22,370 bases of DNA, from the NCBI GenBank assembly GCA_958405195.1, contig CATYDM010000032.1:1-22370 (forward strand), written 5' to 3'. Origin of the DNA: an uncultured Collinsella sp. GTDB taxonomy: Bacteria > Actinomycetota > Coriobacteriia > Coriobacteriales > Coriobacteriaceae. Of the stretch, positions 1 to 6,798 are shown one piece after another; position 1 is the first letter of the stretch, and every line of letters starts with the position of its first letter. A program made the translations under genes and the position numbers. The notes beneath the pieces are model-generated. The model worked only from the letters and a program-made list of their open reading frames with translations. It had not been told where the DNA came from and made no database searches.

Positions 1-26
1 ACCGAGCCGTACGCTTGAACTGAGAA

Positions 27-57
27 GGGGGAGGCCTCGCGGCCTCCCCCTTTTTTT
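27..57 (+). terminator. Strong intrinsic terminator, probably bidirectional
   Basis: A perfect 10-bp stem (GGGGGAGGCC, positions 27-36, with GGCCTCCCCC, 41-50) closes a TCGC tetraloop and is followed by seven T. It ends whatever gene lies left of the window. On the other strand the stem is followed by TTCTC, a weaker tract, so it could also stop transcription coming from the minus-strand gene at 125-592. Confidence 0.93.
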
Positions 58-124
58 GCGTTTGATACACCACAATGCAGTTGCATTCGCCTCTAGCCCG
101 GTTGGGCTTATGAGTAATGAGCTT

Positions 125-592
125 TTATTTAAAGACAATAAATCGAATCACAAGGGCAACTGCTATGACCACAATGATTAAAAGTAGCAATTGGAGTCGA
201 TGCTGCTTACGTCGTTTACTTGATGAAACGAAGATCGTTTTCCCTTGTTTTGGCGTCTCGAGATAACGAGCCGAATGCGTTAAGGTTTGCTTAGGTCGAG
301 GACCTCTTTGCTGCCGAGTTACGGGCGTTTTCGTCGGGTCGTCATTGATCGCGCTGTTTTTTGATAACGGTGCATCTTTCAGATATACGGGATCGCTCGA
401 TGCGACGCCCATGTGCTTACGTCTCGTCTGGGCATCCTCGAGCGTTTGATATCGATTTCTCGTCACATATTCGGGCTCCGGATCATTAATGGGCTCTTGC
501 GAGATGTGGGGGCGATGGAACCGTGGCGGCTGCGTAGAAGTATCTTCGCCCTGCGTCGGCATAAACATATTGTTCTGGTTTTGGTCGTCCAT
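125..592 (-). CDS. Hypothetical tail-anchored membrane protein, 155 aa
   Basis: No family is recognised. The first ~130 residues are polar and rich in Q, N, P, T, R and K with no predicted fold, and they end in a basic patch (SSSKRRKQHR, about 124-132). A single hydrophobic segment follows at about 133-153 (LQLLLLIIVVIAVALVIRFIV) with only two residues after it. This topology suggests a C-terminal anchor with the disordered part in the cytoplasm. The start at 592 is supported by an AAAGGGC Shine-Dalgarno-like sequence about 4 bases upstream and by a TACAAT -10 box 39 bases upstream. The gene is transcribed away from hsp20, and its leftward neighbour beyond the terminator is outside the window. 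The function is unknown. Confidence 0.72.
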   Translation of the reverse strand: MDDQNQNNMFMPTQGEDTSTQPPRFHRPHISQEPINDPEPEYVTRNRYQTLEDAQTRRKHMGVASSDPVYLKDAPLSKNSAINDDPTKTPVTRQQRGPRPKQTLTHSARYLETPKQGKTIFVSSSKRRKQHRLQLLLLIIVVIAVALVIRFIVFK

Positions 593-631
593 GATGCCCT
601 TTAGCTCGTTACCAACAACGTGTACGCGCTC

Positions 632-637
632 ATTGTA
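632..637 (-). promoter_or_regulatory. Candidate -10 box of the 155-aa gene
   Basis: TACAAT on the minus strand lies 39 bases before the start codon at 592. No convincing -35 hexamer is seen at 16-18 bases spacing. The same hexamer at 24-39 bases is found before four other genes in this window, which raises confidence. Confidence 0.45.
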
Positions 638-712
638 AGCCCCCTGTTATTTGTAGCTGCGAACATACTTGTTATTTAAGCTCTGGTTCAAAGAACCTTA
701 ACCTTATTAAAA

Positions 713-733
713 CCTGAGTTATACACACTTAGA
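713..733 (+). promoter_or_regulatory. HAIR-like inverted repeat upstream of hsp20
   Basis: CCTGAGT, seven bases (TATACAC), then ACTTAGA. The known HspR operator of actinobacteria is CTTGAGT-N7-ACTCAAG; the left half matches 6 of 7 and the right half 4 of 7, with exactly the right spacer. A TATAGT -10-like hexamer starts at 740, so a bound repressor would cover the -35 region. A second TATAGT is at 764-769. The assignment to HspR is inference. Confidence 0.33.
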
Positions 734-848
734 TATGCTTATAGTACTGGACTCAAAAAACTTTATAGTCGATGTATATATAAGCACTGTGTGGGCATAT
801 ATAAGAGCGTCAAAAGAAGTCCCAGTCACCTAGAAGATGGCTCGGCAG

Positions 849-871
849 TCCTAAAAGGAGTGGTAAACATG
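849..871 (+). promoter_or_regulatory. hsp20 ribosome binding site in a small hairpin (candidate RNA thermometer)
   Basis: TCCT (849-852), loop AAA, then AGGA (856-859) can form a four-pair hairpin that hides the Shine-Dalgarno sequence of the ATG at 869. A short, weak stem of this type is the design principle of fourU/ROSE-type thermosensors found before many hsp20 genes. The helix is short, so this remains a candidate. The Shine-Dalgarno sequence itself also decides the start codon. Confidence 0.35.
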
Positions 872-1300
872 GCAAGCATGGTTCCTTATCGTTCGGTTTT
901 TGGCGTTCGTCCTTCTGCTAGCTCGTTGTTCGATCTGTTTGATGATATGACCGACCTTGCAAACAACTCGATTGCTTCCAAGGCGTTCCCCGTTGACGTT
1001 GAGGATAAGGGCGATGGCTATGAGGTCAAGGCTTATCTGACCGGCGTCGCCAAGGACGATATCGATGTCGAGCTTAACGAGGGCCGTCTGTCCATTAGCG
1101 TGAATGTCGAGGAAGACGAGGAGAACGAGGGCAAGAACTTCCTGCAGAAGGAGTTCAGCTCGTACAGCGCGACGCGTGGCGTGTATCTTAAGGACGCTTC
1201 GAGCGAGGGCCTCTCGGCTAAGTACGCTGACGGCATCCTGACCGTTACGGTTCCCAAGATCGTCGAGAAGAAGAACGTTACGAAGATCTCCATCGAATAA
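869..1300 (+). CDS. Small heat shock protein, Hsp20/alpha-crystallin family, 143 aa
   Basis: An ATP-independent holdase that binds unfolding proteins in the cytoplasm as an oligomer. The alpha-crystallin domain runs from about residue 39 (FPVDVEDKGDGYEVKAYLTGV) to the characteristic GILTVTVPK near 125-133. The C-terminal tail ends KISIE, which contains the I-x-I motif used for oligomer contacts. Length is normal for the family. The reading frame is open 26 codons further up to 791, but the ATG at 869 is preferred because AAAAGGAG lies 9 bases before it and the upstream residues do not resemble the family. It is monocistronic, between a divergent hypothetical gene and a terminator. A HAIR-like repeat and a possible ribosome-site hairpin suggest heat control. 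Confidence 0.95.
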   Translation: MASMVPYRSVFGVRPSASSLFDLFDDMTDLANNSIASKAFPVDVEDKGDGYEVKAYLTGVAKDDIDVELNEGRLSISVNVEEDEENEGKNFLQKEFSSYSATRGVYLKDASSEGLSAKYADGILTVTVPKIVEKKNVTKISIE

Positions 1301-1333
1301 CTTCGTTGGTGTTCTTCGCTATTAAAAGACAAC

Positions 1334-1374
1334 AAAAGGGGCTGGGAAGCGATTCCCGGCCCCTTTTGCTGTTT
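1334..1374 (+). terminator. Bidirectional terminator between hsp20 and the convergent MBL gene
   Basis: AAAAGGGGC (1334-1342) pairs with GCCCCTTTT around 1358-1367, extended inward by GGGAA/TTCCC around a GCGA tetraloop. The A-tract on one side and T-tract on the other suit termination from both convergent genes. Confidence 0.88.
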
Positions 1375-1382
1375 AGGACAGT

Positions 1383-2192
1383 CTATTGAATGGTTGCTGG
1401 CCGATACTGGCTTGCGGGGCGTATCGAGAGTTTTCGCGATCCTTGGAGAAGGGTGGCGGAGCTGCCGAGCTCGTCATCCAGGGTTGCGGCCAGAGCTTTG
1501 GCATAGCTTTTGACGGTAAGGCTCGGACGATTGTTATCTTGGCTGATATGCATGGCAATGAGCTGTTCGGTGCGATCGGTAACAAGTTCGCGCGCGGCTT
1601 CGGCGGCTTGGCCATTGGAGAGGTGTCCCCTTGCAGACAGGATGCGCTCCTGAAGAAAGCGGGGATATTCTCCCTCGCGCAGCATGGTCGCATCGTGGTT
1701 GCTTTCGAGCGCGAGGACTCGACAATCTTTGAGGGTGTTCATGGCTTGGCTCGATAGCTCTCCGGTGTCGGTGGCAAAGCCGATGGAATCATCGAGAGCA
1801 TTGAATCGATAGCCGACTGGATTGATGACATCGTGTGATGTTGAGTAGGTTTGCACGTGGATGCCGGCAATGGAAAGGGTGTCACCGGGATCGAATTCCT
1901 CGACAGGCAGATGCGAAAGATTTTCTTTGTTCGAAAGAGTGCCCCTGCTGGCAAAGAGGGGGCCGTGCCAGTGCTTGCACCAGACATCGAGGCCCTTGAT
2001 GTGATCGCTATGCTCATGAGTAATGAGAAGAGCCGAGACGTTGTCTGCCGAGAGCCCCAGTTCTGCCATGCGCTTTAATGTCTCGCGGCGAGACAGTCCG
2101 TCATCGACCATAATGAGCCCCTGCGGGCCCTCGATGAGTGCGCAGTTGCCTTTAGAGCCACTGCCGAGGATATGAAGGTGCAGACGAGACAT
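1383..2192 (-). CDS. MBL-fold metallohydrolase, YycJ/WalJ type, 269 aa
   Basis: A metallo-beta-lactamase-fold hydrolase of the YycJ family, thought to be a nuclease linked to DNA metabolism and cell-wall signalling in Firmicutes. The N-terminal strand LHILGSGSKGNCALIE is typical of this family. The metal motif THEHSDH is at residues 58-64 (H59, H61, D63, H64), with further candidate ligands in TSHD, FATDTGE and the C-terminal MHISQDNN. The frame stays open to 2273, but that start would run into tilS. The ATG at 2192 places the conserved motif at the usual distance. Its Shine-Dalgarno sequence is weak (GGAA, 8 bases upstream). It is divergent from tilS with 48 bases between start codons and convergent with hsp20. 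The walRK genes found beside yycJ in Firmicutes are not in this window. Confidence 0.9.
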   Translation of the reverse strand: MSRLHLHILGSGSKGNCALIEGPQGLIMVDDGLSRRETLKRMAELGLSADNVSALLITHEHSDHIKGLDVWCKHWHGPLFASRGTLSNKENLSHLPVEEFDPGDTLSIAGIHVQTYSTSHDVINPVGYRFNALDDSIGFATDTGELSSQAMNTLKDCRVLALESNHDATMLREGEYPRFLQERILSARGHLSNGQAAEAARELVTDRTEQLIAMHISQDNNRPSLTVKSYAKALAATLDDELGSSATLLQGSRKLSIRPASQYRPATIQ

Positions 2193-2206
2193 AAGATTCC
2201 AAAGGA

Positions 2207-2236
2207 TACAATGGGTGCGGACGAATAGAGGAGGAA
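2207..2236 (+). promoter_or_regulatory. Candidate -10 box and ribosome binding site of tilS
   Basis: TACAAT (2207-2212) is followed by the strong Shine-Dalgarno sequence GAGGAGGA (2229-2236), five bases before the ATG at 2241. The -10 lies 28 bases from the start codon. No clear -35 is visible; its expected position is inside the 5' end of the divergent MBL gene. Confidence 0.5.
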
Positions 2237-2240
2237 GCAA

Positions 2241-3779
2241 ATGCCTACGGTATCTCAGCATTATGGACACCATGTCGTGCCTGGGGCAGTCGATGAGACC
2301 CGGACGAGGCAGCAGGCAGCTCCTGTCGTGCTCATGGTATCAGGCGGCGCGGACTCGACGGCACTGCTTCTTATGGCGTGCACATCAAAGCTGGATATCC
2401 AAGACGGACGCGGTGTTGCCCCCATCGCGCGCGAGCGACTGCACGTGCTGCATGTAAACCATCATCTGCGCGGCAAGGCATCCGATGGCGACGAGGCCTT
2501 CGTGCGTGAGCTCTGCGCGCAATATGGTCTACCGCTGTGTGTCGAGCATGCCTATTTTGATGATGAATCGGGCAATATTGAGGCCGCGGCCCGCGAGGTG
2601 CGCTATGCCGCGGCGCGGAGGTATGTTCGCGAGCTCTGCGCCCAGACGGGGGCACCGCGAACGGCGGCTCGTATCTGCACCGCGCACACGTCTTCGGATC
2701 GCGCGGAAACGTTTTTGATGAACGCGATTAAGGGTTCGGGGCCCGCTGGTCTATCGAGCATTCCTCGCCGGAGGAATATCGTGGTGCGTCCCTTGCTCGA
2801 CCTAACTCATGGCGAGCTCGTGGGCTATCTACAGGTGCATGGTCAGCCGTGGCGTGAAGACGAGAGCAATGAGGATATCTCGTATCTGCGAAACTACGTG
2901 CGCCATCGAGTGATGCCGGTGGTGGCACAGCGCAACGCGAGCGTCTGCAAGACGATTGGCGCCGCCTGCGAGATCTTAGGCGATGAGGACGCGTTTCTAT
3001 CCCAGCTGTCGGCACAGGCGTTTCGAAGCTGTTTGCGCAAAGAGGCAGCGGGCGCACTGGTGCTCGATGCCAGGCGCCTTGCTGCGGCCGAGGTGGTAAT
3101 CGCGCGGCGCATCGTGCGACTGGCGATTAAGCGCATCGATCCGGACGCTCGTCCCGAGATGCGGCATGTTGAGCGAGTCCTTTCCTGCGTTGCCGAGGGT
3201 GCCGGCTCGGTCACGCTTCCGGCGGGAATTGACGCGCGCGTTGAGTTTGGCATGCTGGCGTTTAAGGCCCCGGTGGCTCGCGAGGGCCTGGTCGCGGACT
3301 GGGTTACCGTACCCGGTCGTTTGCCGTTGGGCGGGGGACGTATGCTGGTCACAGAGCCGATGGCCGTTGAGCCGGGATGCGGTATCGTGCGCCGCGCCCG
3401 TGAGCTTGCGGCTGCCGGGGAAGTGACAGCTTTGGTAGACGCGGCTGCCTTGGGTTTTGCCGACAGCGATAGTGAGCGGATCCTGGCGGGCTCGCGTGGC
3501 GAGATCCCTGTCGAGGCGCGATTGGCGCGCCTGTGGGTGGACGGTCCCGCACCGGGAGACGTGATGTGCCCGTTAGGGATGAGTGGCCGAAGCAAGAAAG
3601 TATCCGACTTGCTAGGCGAGGCTCGCATTCCCGTTTCCGAGCGCGCCGGCGTGCCCATGGTGAGGACGGCGCCGGGAGGTGCCGTGGTGTGGGTCGCCGG
3701 AGTTCGCGCGGACGAGCGTTTTAAGTGCACGGCAGCAACGCGCGTGGCATATCTGCTCCGCGTGGTCGATGCGGAATAG
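2241..3779 (+). CDS. tilS: tRNA(Ile)-lysidine synthase
   Basis: An essential enzyme that attaches lysine to C34 of the minor tRNA-Ile(CAU), using ATP, so that it reads AUA. The N-type PP-loop ATPase motif SGGADST is at residues 34-40. The HVNHHLRGKASDGDE segment, the AHTSSDRAET(F) segment and the GLSSIPRRR region follow in the order expected for TilS. A C-terminal TilS domain is visible from about residue 430 (WVDGPAPGDVMCPLGMSGRSKKVSDLL). At 512 aa it is of the long type with the C-terminal domains. The start has a near-perfect Shine-Dalgarno sequence. It precedes hpt and ftsH, an arrangement conserved across many Gram-positive bacteria, although 147 bases with their own promoter-like signals separate it from hpt. 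Confidence 0.95.
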   Translation: MPTVSQHYGHHVVPGAVDETRTRQQAAPVVLMVSGGADSTALLLMACTSKLDIQDGRGVAPIARERLHVLHVNHHLRGKASDGDEAFVRELCAQYGLPLCVEHAYFDDESGNIEAAAREVRYAAARRYVRELCAQTGAPRTAARICTAHTSSDRAETFLMNAIKGSGPAGLSSIPRRRNIVVRPLLDLTHGELVGYLQVHGQPWREDESNEDISYLRNYVRHRVMPVVAQRNASVCKTIGAACEILGDEDAFLSQLSAQAFRSCLRKEAAGALVLDARRLAAAEVVIARRIVRLAIKRIDPDARPEMRHVERVLSCVAEGAGSVTLPAGIDARVEFGMLAFKAPVAREGLVADWVTVPGRLPLGGGRMLVTEPMAVEPGCGIVRRARELAAAGEVTALVDAAALGFADSDSERILAGSRGEIPVEARLARLWVDGPAPGDVMCPLGMSGRSKKVSDLLGEARIPVSERAGVPMVRTAPGGAVVWVAGVRADERFKCTAATRVAYLLRVVDAE

Positions 3780-3830
3780 CGTCCCACGCCTGCTATTCTG
3801 TGCGACGTTGACGGTATTCCCGCGCTGATG

Positions 3831-3870
3831 GCGCACGGGCTGGTAAATTTACCCCGTGCGCTGCTAGAAT
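3831..3870 (+). promoter_or_regulatory. Palindromic operator-like element plus -10 box before hpt
   Basis: GCGCACGG (3831-3838) pairs with CCGTGCGC (3854-3861), and between them lies the perfect 12-bp palindrome GGTAAATTTACC (3842-3853); only GCT on the left is unpaired. TAGAAT (3865-3870) follows immediately as a candidate -10, so the palindrome covers the -35 position. There is no T-run after it, which argues against a tilS terminator. Confidence 0.42.
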
Positions 3871-3926
3871 GTAAAGTTCGCGTCCATACGGCGGTGTGTG
3901 GGCGATAAGCACAAGAAAGGGTTGTC

Positions 3927-4475
3927 ATGGCTTCTCAACATCCGGATATCGAGAAGGTTCTGTTTACGCAGGAGGATATCGACGGCATCGTCTCTCGCCT
4001 GGGCGAGGAGATTACTCGCGACTACGCGGGTAAGGATCTGGTGCTGATTGCGGTCCTGCGCGGCGCCGTGGTCTTTATGGGCGACCTGATGCGCAAGATC
4101 GAGCTGCCGACCAACATCGATTTCATGGCTGTTTCGAGCTATGGCGACGGTGTGAAGTCTTCGGGCATCGTGCGTATCATTAAAGACCTGGATATCGACA
4201 TCCGCGGTCGCGACGTGCTGATCGTCGAGGACATTCTGGACTCGGGCCTGACCCTCAAGTATCTGATGAAGAACCTCGAGAGCCGCAAGCCCGCTTCGCT
4301 GGAGGTCGCTGCCTTCCTGTGGAAGGACGTTGAGGACCGCACCTCGGCCATCACGCCCAAGTATGTTGGAACCCATTGCCCCGATGCCTTTGTGGTGGGC
4401 TACGGCCTCGACTATGCCGAGCGCTATCGTAACCTTCCGTATCTGGGCATTTTGAAACCGGAGGTTTATTCGTAA
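3927..4475 (+). CDS. hpt: Hypoxanthine phosphoribosyltransferase
   Basis: A cytoplasmic purine salvage enzyme that makes IMP (and usually GMP) from hypoxanthine or guanine and PRPP. The PRPP-binding motif VLIVEDILDSGLTL is at residues 97-110 with the acidic pair E101-D102. The flexible-loop region SYGDGVKSSG (71-80) and the C-terminal VGYGLDYAERYRNLPYLG block are typical of Hpt, and 182 aa is the normal length. AAGAAAGG before the ATG supports the start. The stop codon is one base from the ftsH ATG, so the two are co-transcribed and probably translationally coupled. Some relatives have longer HPRT proteins, but nothing here suggests truncation. Confidence 0.96.
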   Translation: MASQHPDIEKVLFTQEDIDGIVSRLGEEITRDYAGKDLVLIAVLRGAVVFMGDLMRKIELPTNIDFMAVSSYGDGVKSSGIVRIIKDLDIDIRGRDVLIVEDILDSGLTLKYLMKNLESRKPASLEVAAFLWKDVEDRTSAITPKYVGTHCPDAFVVGYGLDYAERYRNLPYLGILKPEVYS

Positions 4476-4476
4476 G

Positions 4477-6609
4477 ATGCCCGACGACCGTAACGAGAAC
4501 AATTCCCAGACTCCCCGGGAGCCTAAGATCCCGGGGATGCCCGGAGGCAAGAAGCCCACGCGTACGGGTTGGCTGTATTTTATTTTGGCTTGCGCACTTC
4601 TGGGCTACGCCTTCTTTAACATGGGCTCCGGCTTTGCCAATTCCAGCAATACCGTAAAGCTCGCGACGAGCGAGATGGTGAGCGCCATCAAGCAGGATCG
4701 CGTCGAAGATCTGACCTATACGGTTCAAGACGGAAGCGTGACGGGTCATTACTGGAAGACGAAGAAGGACAAGGGCGATACGAGCGAGCTCAAGAGCTTC
4801 TCCTCGACCTATGTCGGCTCCGATTCGCTTGCTGAGCTCATGGCGGAGCACCCCGACACTAAGTACATCGTCAACACCAACGATCCCGATTTTTGGGGCG
4901 ACTTGGCGATGAGTGTGCTTCCGACGATCGCCCTTATCGCCATCATGTTCTACTTTATGCGCCAGATGATGGGCGCCAACAACAGGAACATGCAGTTTGG
5001 CAAGACCAACGCCAAGACCAACGAGGCCACGCGCCCCAAGGTCAAGTTTGAAGACGTTGCCGGCGTGGACGAGGCAGTCGAGGAGCTCGAGGAGATCCGT
5101 GACTTTTTGAGCGATCCGGATCGCTATCGCAAGCTGGGCGCCAAGATCCCGCGTGGCGTGTTGCTGGTTGGCCCTCCGGGCACCGGGAAAACGCTGCTGG
5201 CCAAGGCCGTTGCCGGCGAGGCGGGCGTGCCGTTCTTTAGCATCTCGGGCTCTGACTTTGTGGAGATGTTCGTGGGCGTCGGCGCCAGCCGCGTGCGCGA
5301 CCTCTTTAAGGAGGCCAAGTCTCAGGCCCCGTCGATCATCTTCATCGATGAGATCGACGCCGTGGGACGTCAGCGCGGAGCCGGCTTGGGCGGCGGTCAC
5401 GACGAGCGCGAGCAGACGCTCAACCAGCTGCTGGTCGAGATGGACGGTTTTGAGGAGAGCGAGTCGGTCATCCTGATCGCTGCGACCAACCGCCCTGACA
5501 TTCTGGATCCGGCGCTGCTGCGTCCCGGCCGTTTTGATCGTCAGGTTACGGTCGACCGTCCGGATGTGAAGGGCCGCGAGCAGATCTTGCGCGTGCATGC
5601 CGAGAACAAGCCGATGGACGAGGACGTTAAGTTTGAGAAGCTCGCCCAGATGACCGTTGGCTTTACTGGTGCCGATTTGGCGAACCTGCTCAACGAGTCT
5701 GCGCTGCTGGCCGCCCGCCGTCATCGTTCCGTGATCTCGATGGACGAGGTCGAGGAATCGATGGAGCGCGTGATTGCCGGACCGCAGCGCAAGGGTCGCG
5801 TGATGACCGAGGCCGAGCGCACCACGATTGCCTACCACGAGAGCGGTCACGCCCTGGTGGGCCACATCCTGGAGCACTCCGATCCGGTCCACAAGATTTC
5901 GATCGTCAGCCGCGGTCAGGCTCTGGGCTACACGCTGCAGCTTCCGCAGGAGGACCACTTCCTCAAGACCAAGAACGAGATGCTCGACGAGCTCGCCGTG
6001 TTCTTGGGCGGTCGCGTTGCCGAGGAGCTCATGTGCGATGACATTACGTCGGGCGCGAGCAACGATCTGGAGCGCGCAACCAAGATGGCGCGCGAGATGG
6101 TCACGCGCTTGGGCATGAGCGAGGAGCTGGGCACGCAAGTGTTTGGCGAGGCGCAACATCAGGTGTTCCTTGGTCGCGATTACGCCGATCACCAGGATTA
6201 CTCCGAGGAGACGGCGCGCCGCATCGATATCGAGGTTCAGCGCATTATGCGTGAGGCCCATCGTCGTGCGGTCGAGATCCTGGACGCCCGTCGCGATCGG
6301 CTCGATCTGATGGCGAAGGTGCTGCTTGAGCGCGAGACCGTCGAAGGCGACGCCGTGAACGCCCTGCTCGACAACGAGTGGGAGGCCTACCTTGAGCGCG
6401 AGGACGATATCCTGGCGGCCAAGGAGGAGCGCAATGCCAAGGCGGCCGGCATGCCGACCAAGAAGCGCGCGCCTCGTATGAGCGAGGAGGAGCTGGCGGC
6501 TGATGCCGCGGCCTTTGCGCAGGCGGCCATGCAGGAGGATGCCGAAGCCGCATCCGATGGTGCTGACGATGACCATGCCGTCAATGCCGACACCGACGCC
6601 GACAAATAG
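4477..6609 (+). CDS. ftsH: ATP-dependent zinc metalloprotease FtsH
   Basis: A membrane-anchored AAA+ protease that degrades misfolded membrane proteins and short-lived regulators. TM1 is at about residues 31-47 and TM2 at about 144-162, with a small extracytoplasmic domain between. The AAA module has Walker A GPPGTGKT (232-239), Walker B IIFIDEID (287-294) and the second region of homology ATNRPDILDPALLRPGRFDR (336-355). The zinc site HESGH is at 454-458 and the third ligand is probably D530 (ASNDLERAT). The C-terminal ~90 residues form an acidic, alanine-rich tail, which is common in actinobacterial FtsH. The Shine-Dalgarno GGAGG lies inside the 3' end of hpt, and one base separates hpt's stop from this ATG. 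Confidence 0.97.
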   Translation: MPDDRNENNSQTPREPKIPGMPGGKKPTRTGWLYFILACALLGYAFFNMGSGFANSSNTVKLATSEMVSAIKQDRVEDLTYTVQDGSVTGHYWKTKKDKGDTSELKSFSSTYVGSDSLAELMAEHPDTKYIVNTNDPDFWGDLAMSVLPTIALIAIMFYFMRQMMGANNRNMQFGKTNAKTNEATRPKVKFEDVAGVDEAVEELEEIRDFLSDPDRYRKLGAKIPRGVLLVGPPGTGKTLLAKAVAGEAGVPFFSISGSDFVEMFVGVGASRVRDLFKEAKSQAPSIIFIDEIDAVGRQRGAGLGGGHDEREQTLNQLLVEMDGFEESESVILIAATNRPDILDPALLRPGRFDRQVTVDRPDVKGREQILRVHAENKPMDEDVKFEKLAQMTVGFTGADLANLLNESALLAARRHRSVISMDEVEESMERVIAGPQRKGRVMTEAERTTIAYHESGHALVGHILEHSDPVHKISIVSRGQALGYTLQLPQEDHFLKTKNEMLDELAVFLGGRVAEELMCDDITSGASNDLERATKMAREMVTRLGMSEELGTQVFGEAQHQVFLGRDYADHQDYSEETARRIDIEVQRIMREAHRRAVEILDARRDRLDLMAKVLLERETVEGDAVNALLDNEWEAYLEREDDILAAKEERNAKAAGMPTKKRAPRMSEEELAADAAAFAQAAMQEDAEAASDGADDDHAVNADTDADK

Positions 6610-6619
6610 TCCTTGTAAC

Positions 6620-6655
6620 AAAAGCCTCCGCGGGGAAACTTGTGGAGGCTTTTTC
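6620..6655 (+). terminator. Intrinsic terminator of hpt-ftsH
   Basis: AAAGCCTCCGC pairs with GTGGAGGCTTT with one G-T wobble, over a loop of about ten bases, and is followed by a T-rich tract. It lies 10 bases after the ftsH stop codon. Confidence 0.9.
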
Positions 6656-6677
6656 TTTTGAGCGATATGGGGCCGTC

Positions 6678-6739
6678 TGTTGATTGGGGACAGACTTAAA
6701 TGAGCGTTTTCACGCATTTAAGTCTGTCCCCAATCAACA
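6678..6739. repeat. Long perfect hairpin element (REP/RAYT-like or small MITE)
   Basis: Two 25-base arms, 6678-6702 and 6715-6739, are perfect reverse complements around a 12-base loop (AGCGTTTTCACG). The arm core is GATTGGGGACAGACTTAAAT. There is no T-run, and ftsH already has its own terminator, so a transcription stop is unlikely to be its purpose. Similar GGGGACAG-type palindromes are, to my recollection, dispersed repeats in coriobacterial genomes; I cannot count copies here. No transposase is adjacent. Confidence 0.7.
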
Positions 6740-6768
6740 TTGCTGCGGCGCTTTGCCCGACTAAAGCG

Positions 6769-6774
6769 TACAAT
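6769..6774 (+). promoter_or_regulatory. Candidate -10 box of the aminotransferase gene
   Basis: TACAAT lies 24 bases before the ATG at 6799 in the context AAAGCGTACAAT. The expected -35 position (about 6746-6751) has no TTGACA-like match. The hairpin element ends only 30 bases upstream. Confidence 0.45.
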
Positions 6775-6798
6775 AGCGCCTATGCGGAAGGGGAACAG

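Noticed and set aside
791..868. N-terminal extension of the hsp20 frame (26 codons)
   Set aside because: There is no ribosome site at 791, while a strong one precedes 869, and the extra residues do not resemble Hsp20 proteins.
2894..3928. 344-codon minus-strand frame opposite tilS
   Set aside because: It is Ser/Thr/Arg/Ala-rich without motifs and overlaps the conserved TilS C-terminal domain.
4351..6717. 788-codon open frame on the minus strand, antisense to ftsH and hpt
   Set aside because: It mirrors the codon structure of the strong plus-strand genes, has no recognisable domain and begins inside the hairpin repeat. It is a typical high-GC antisense shadow.
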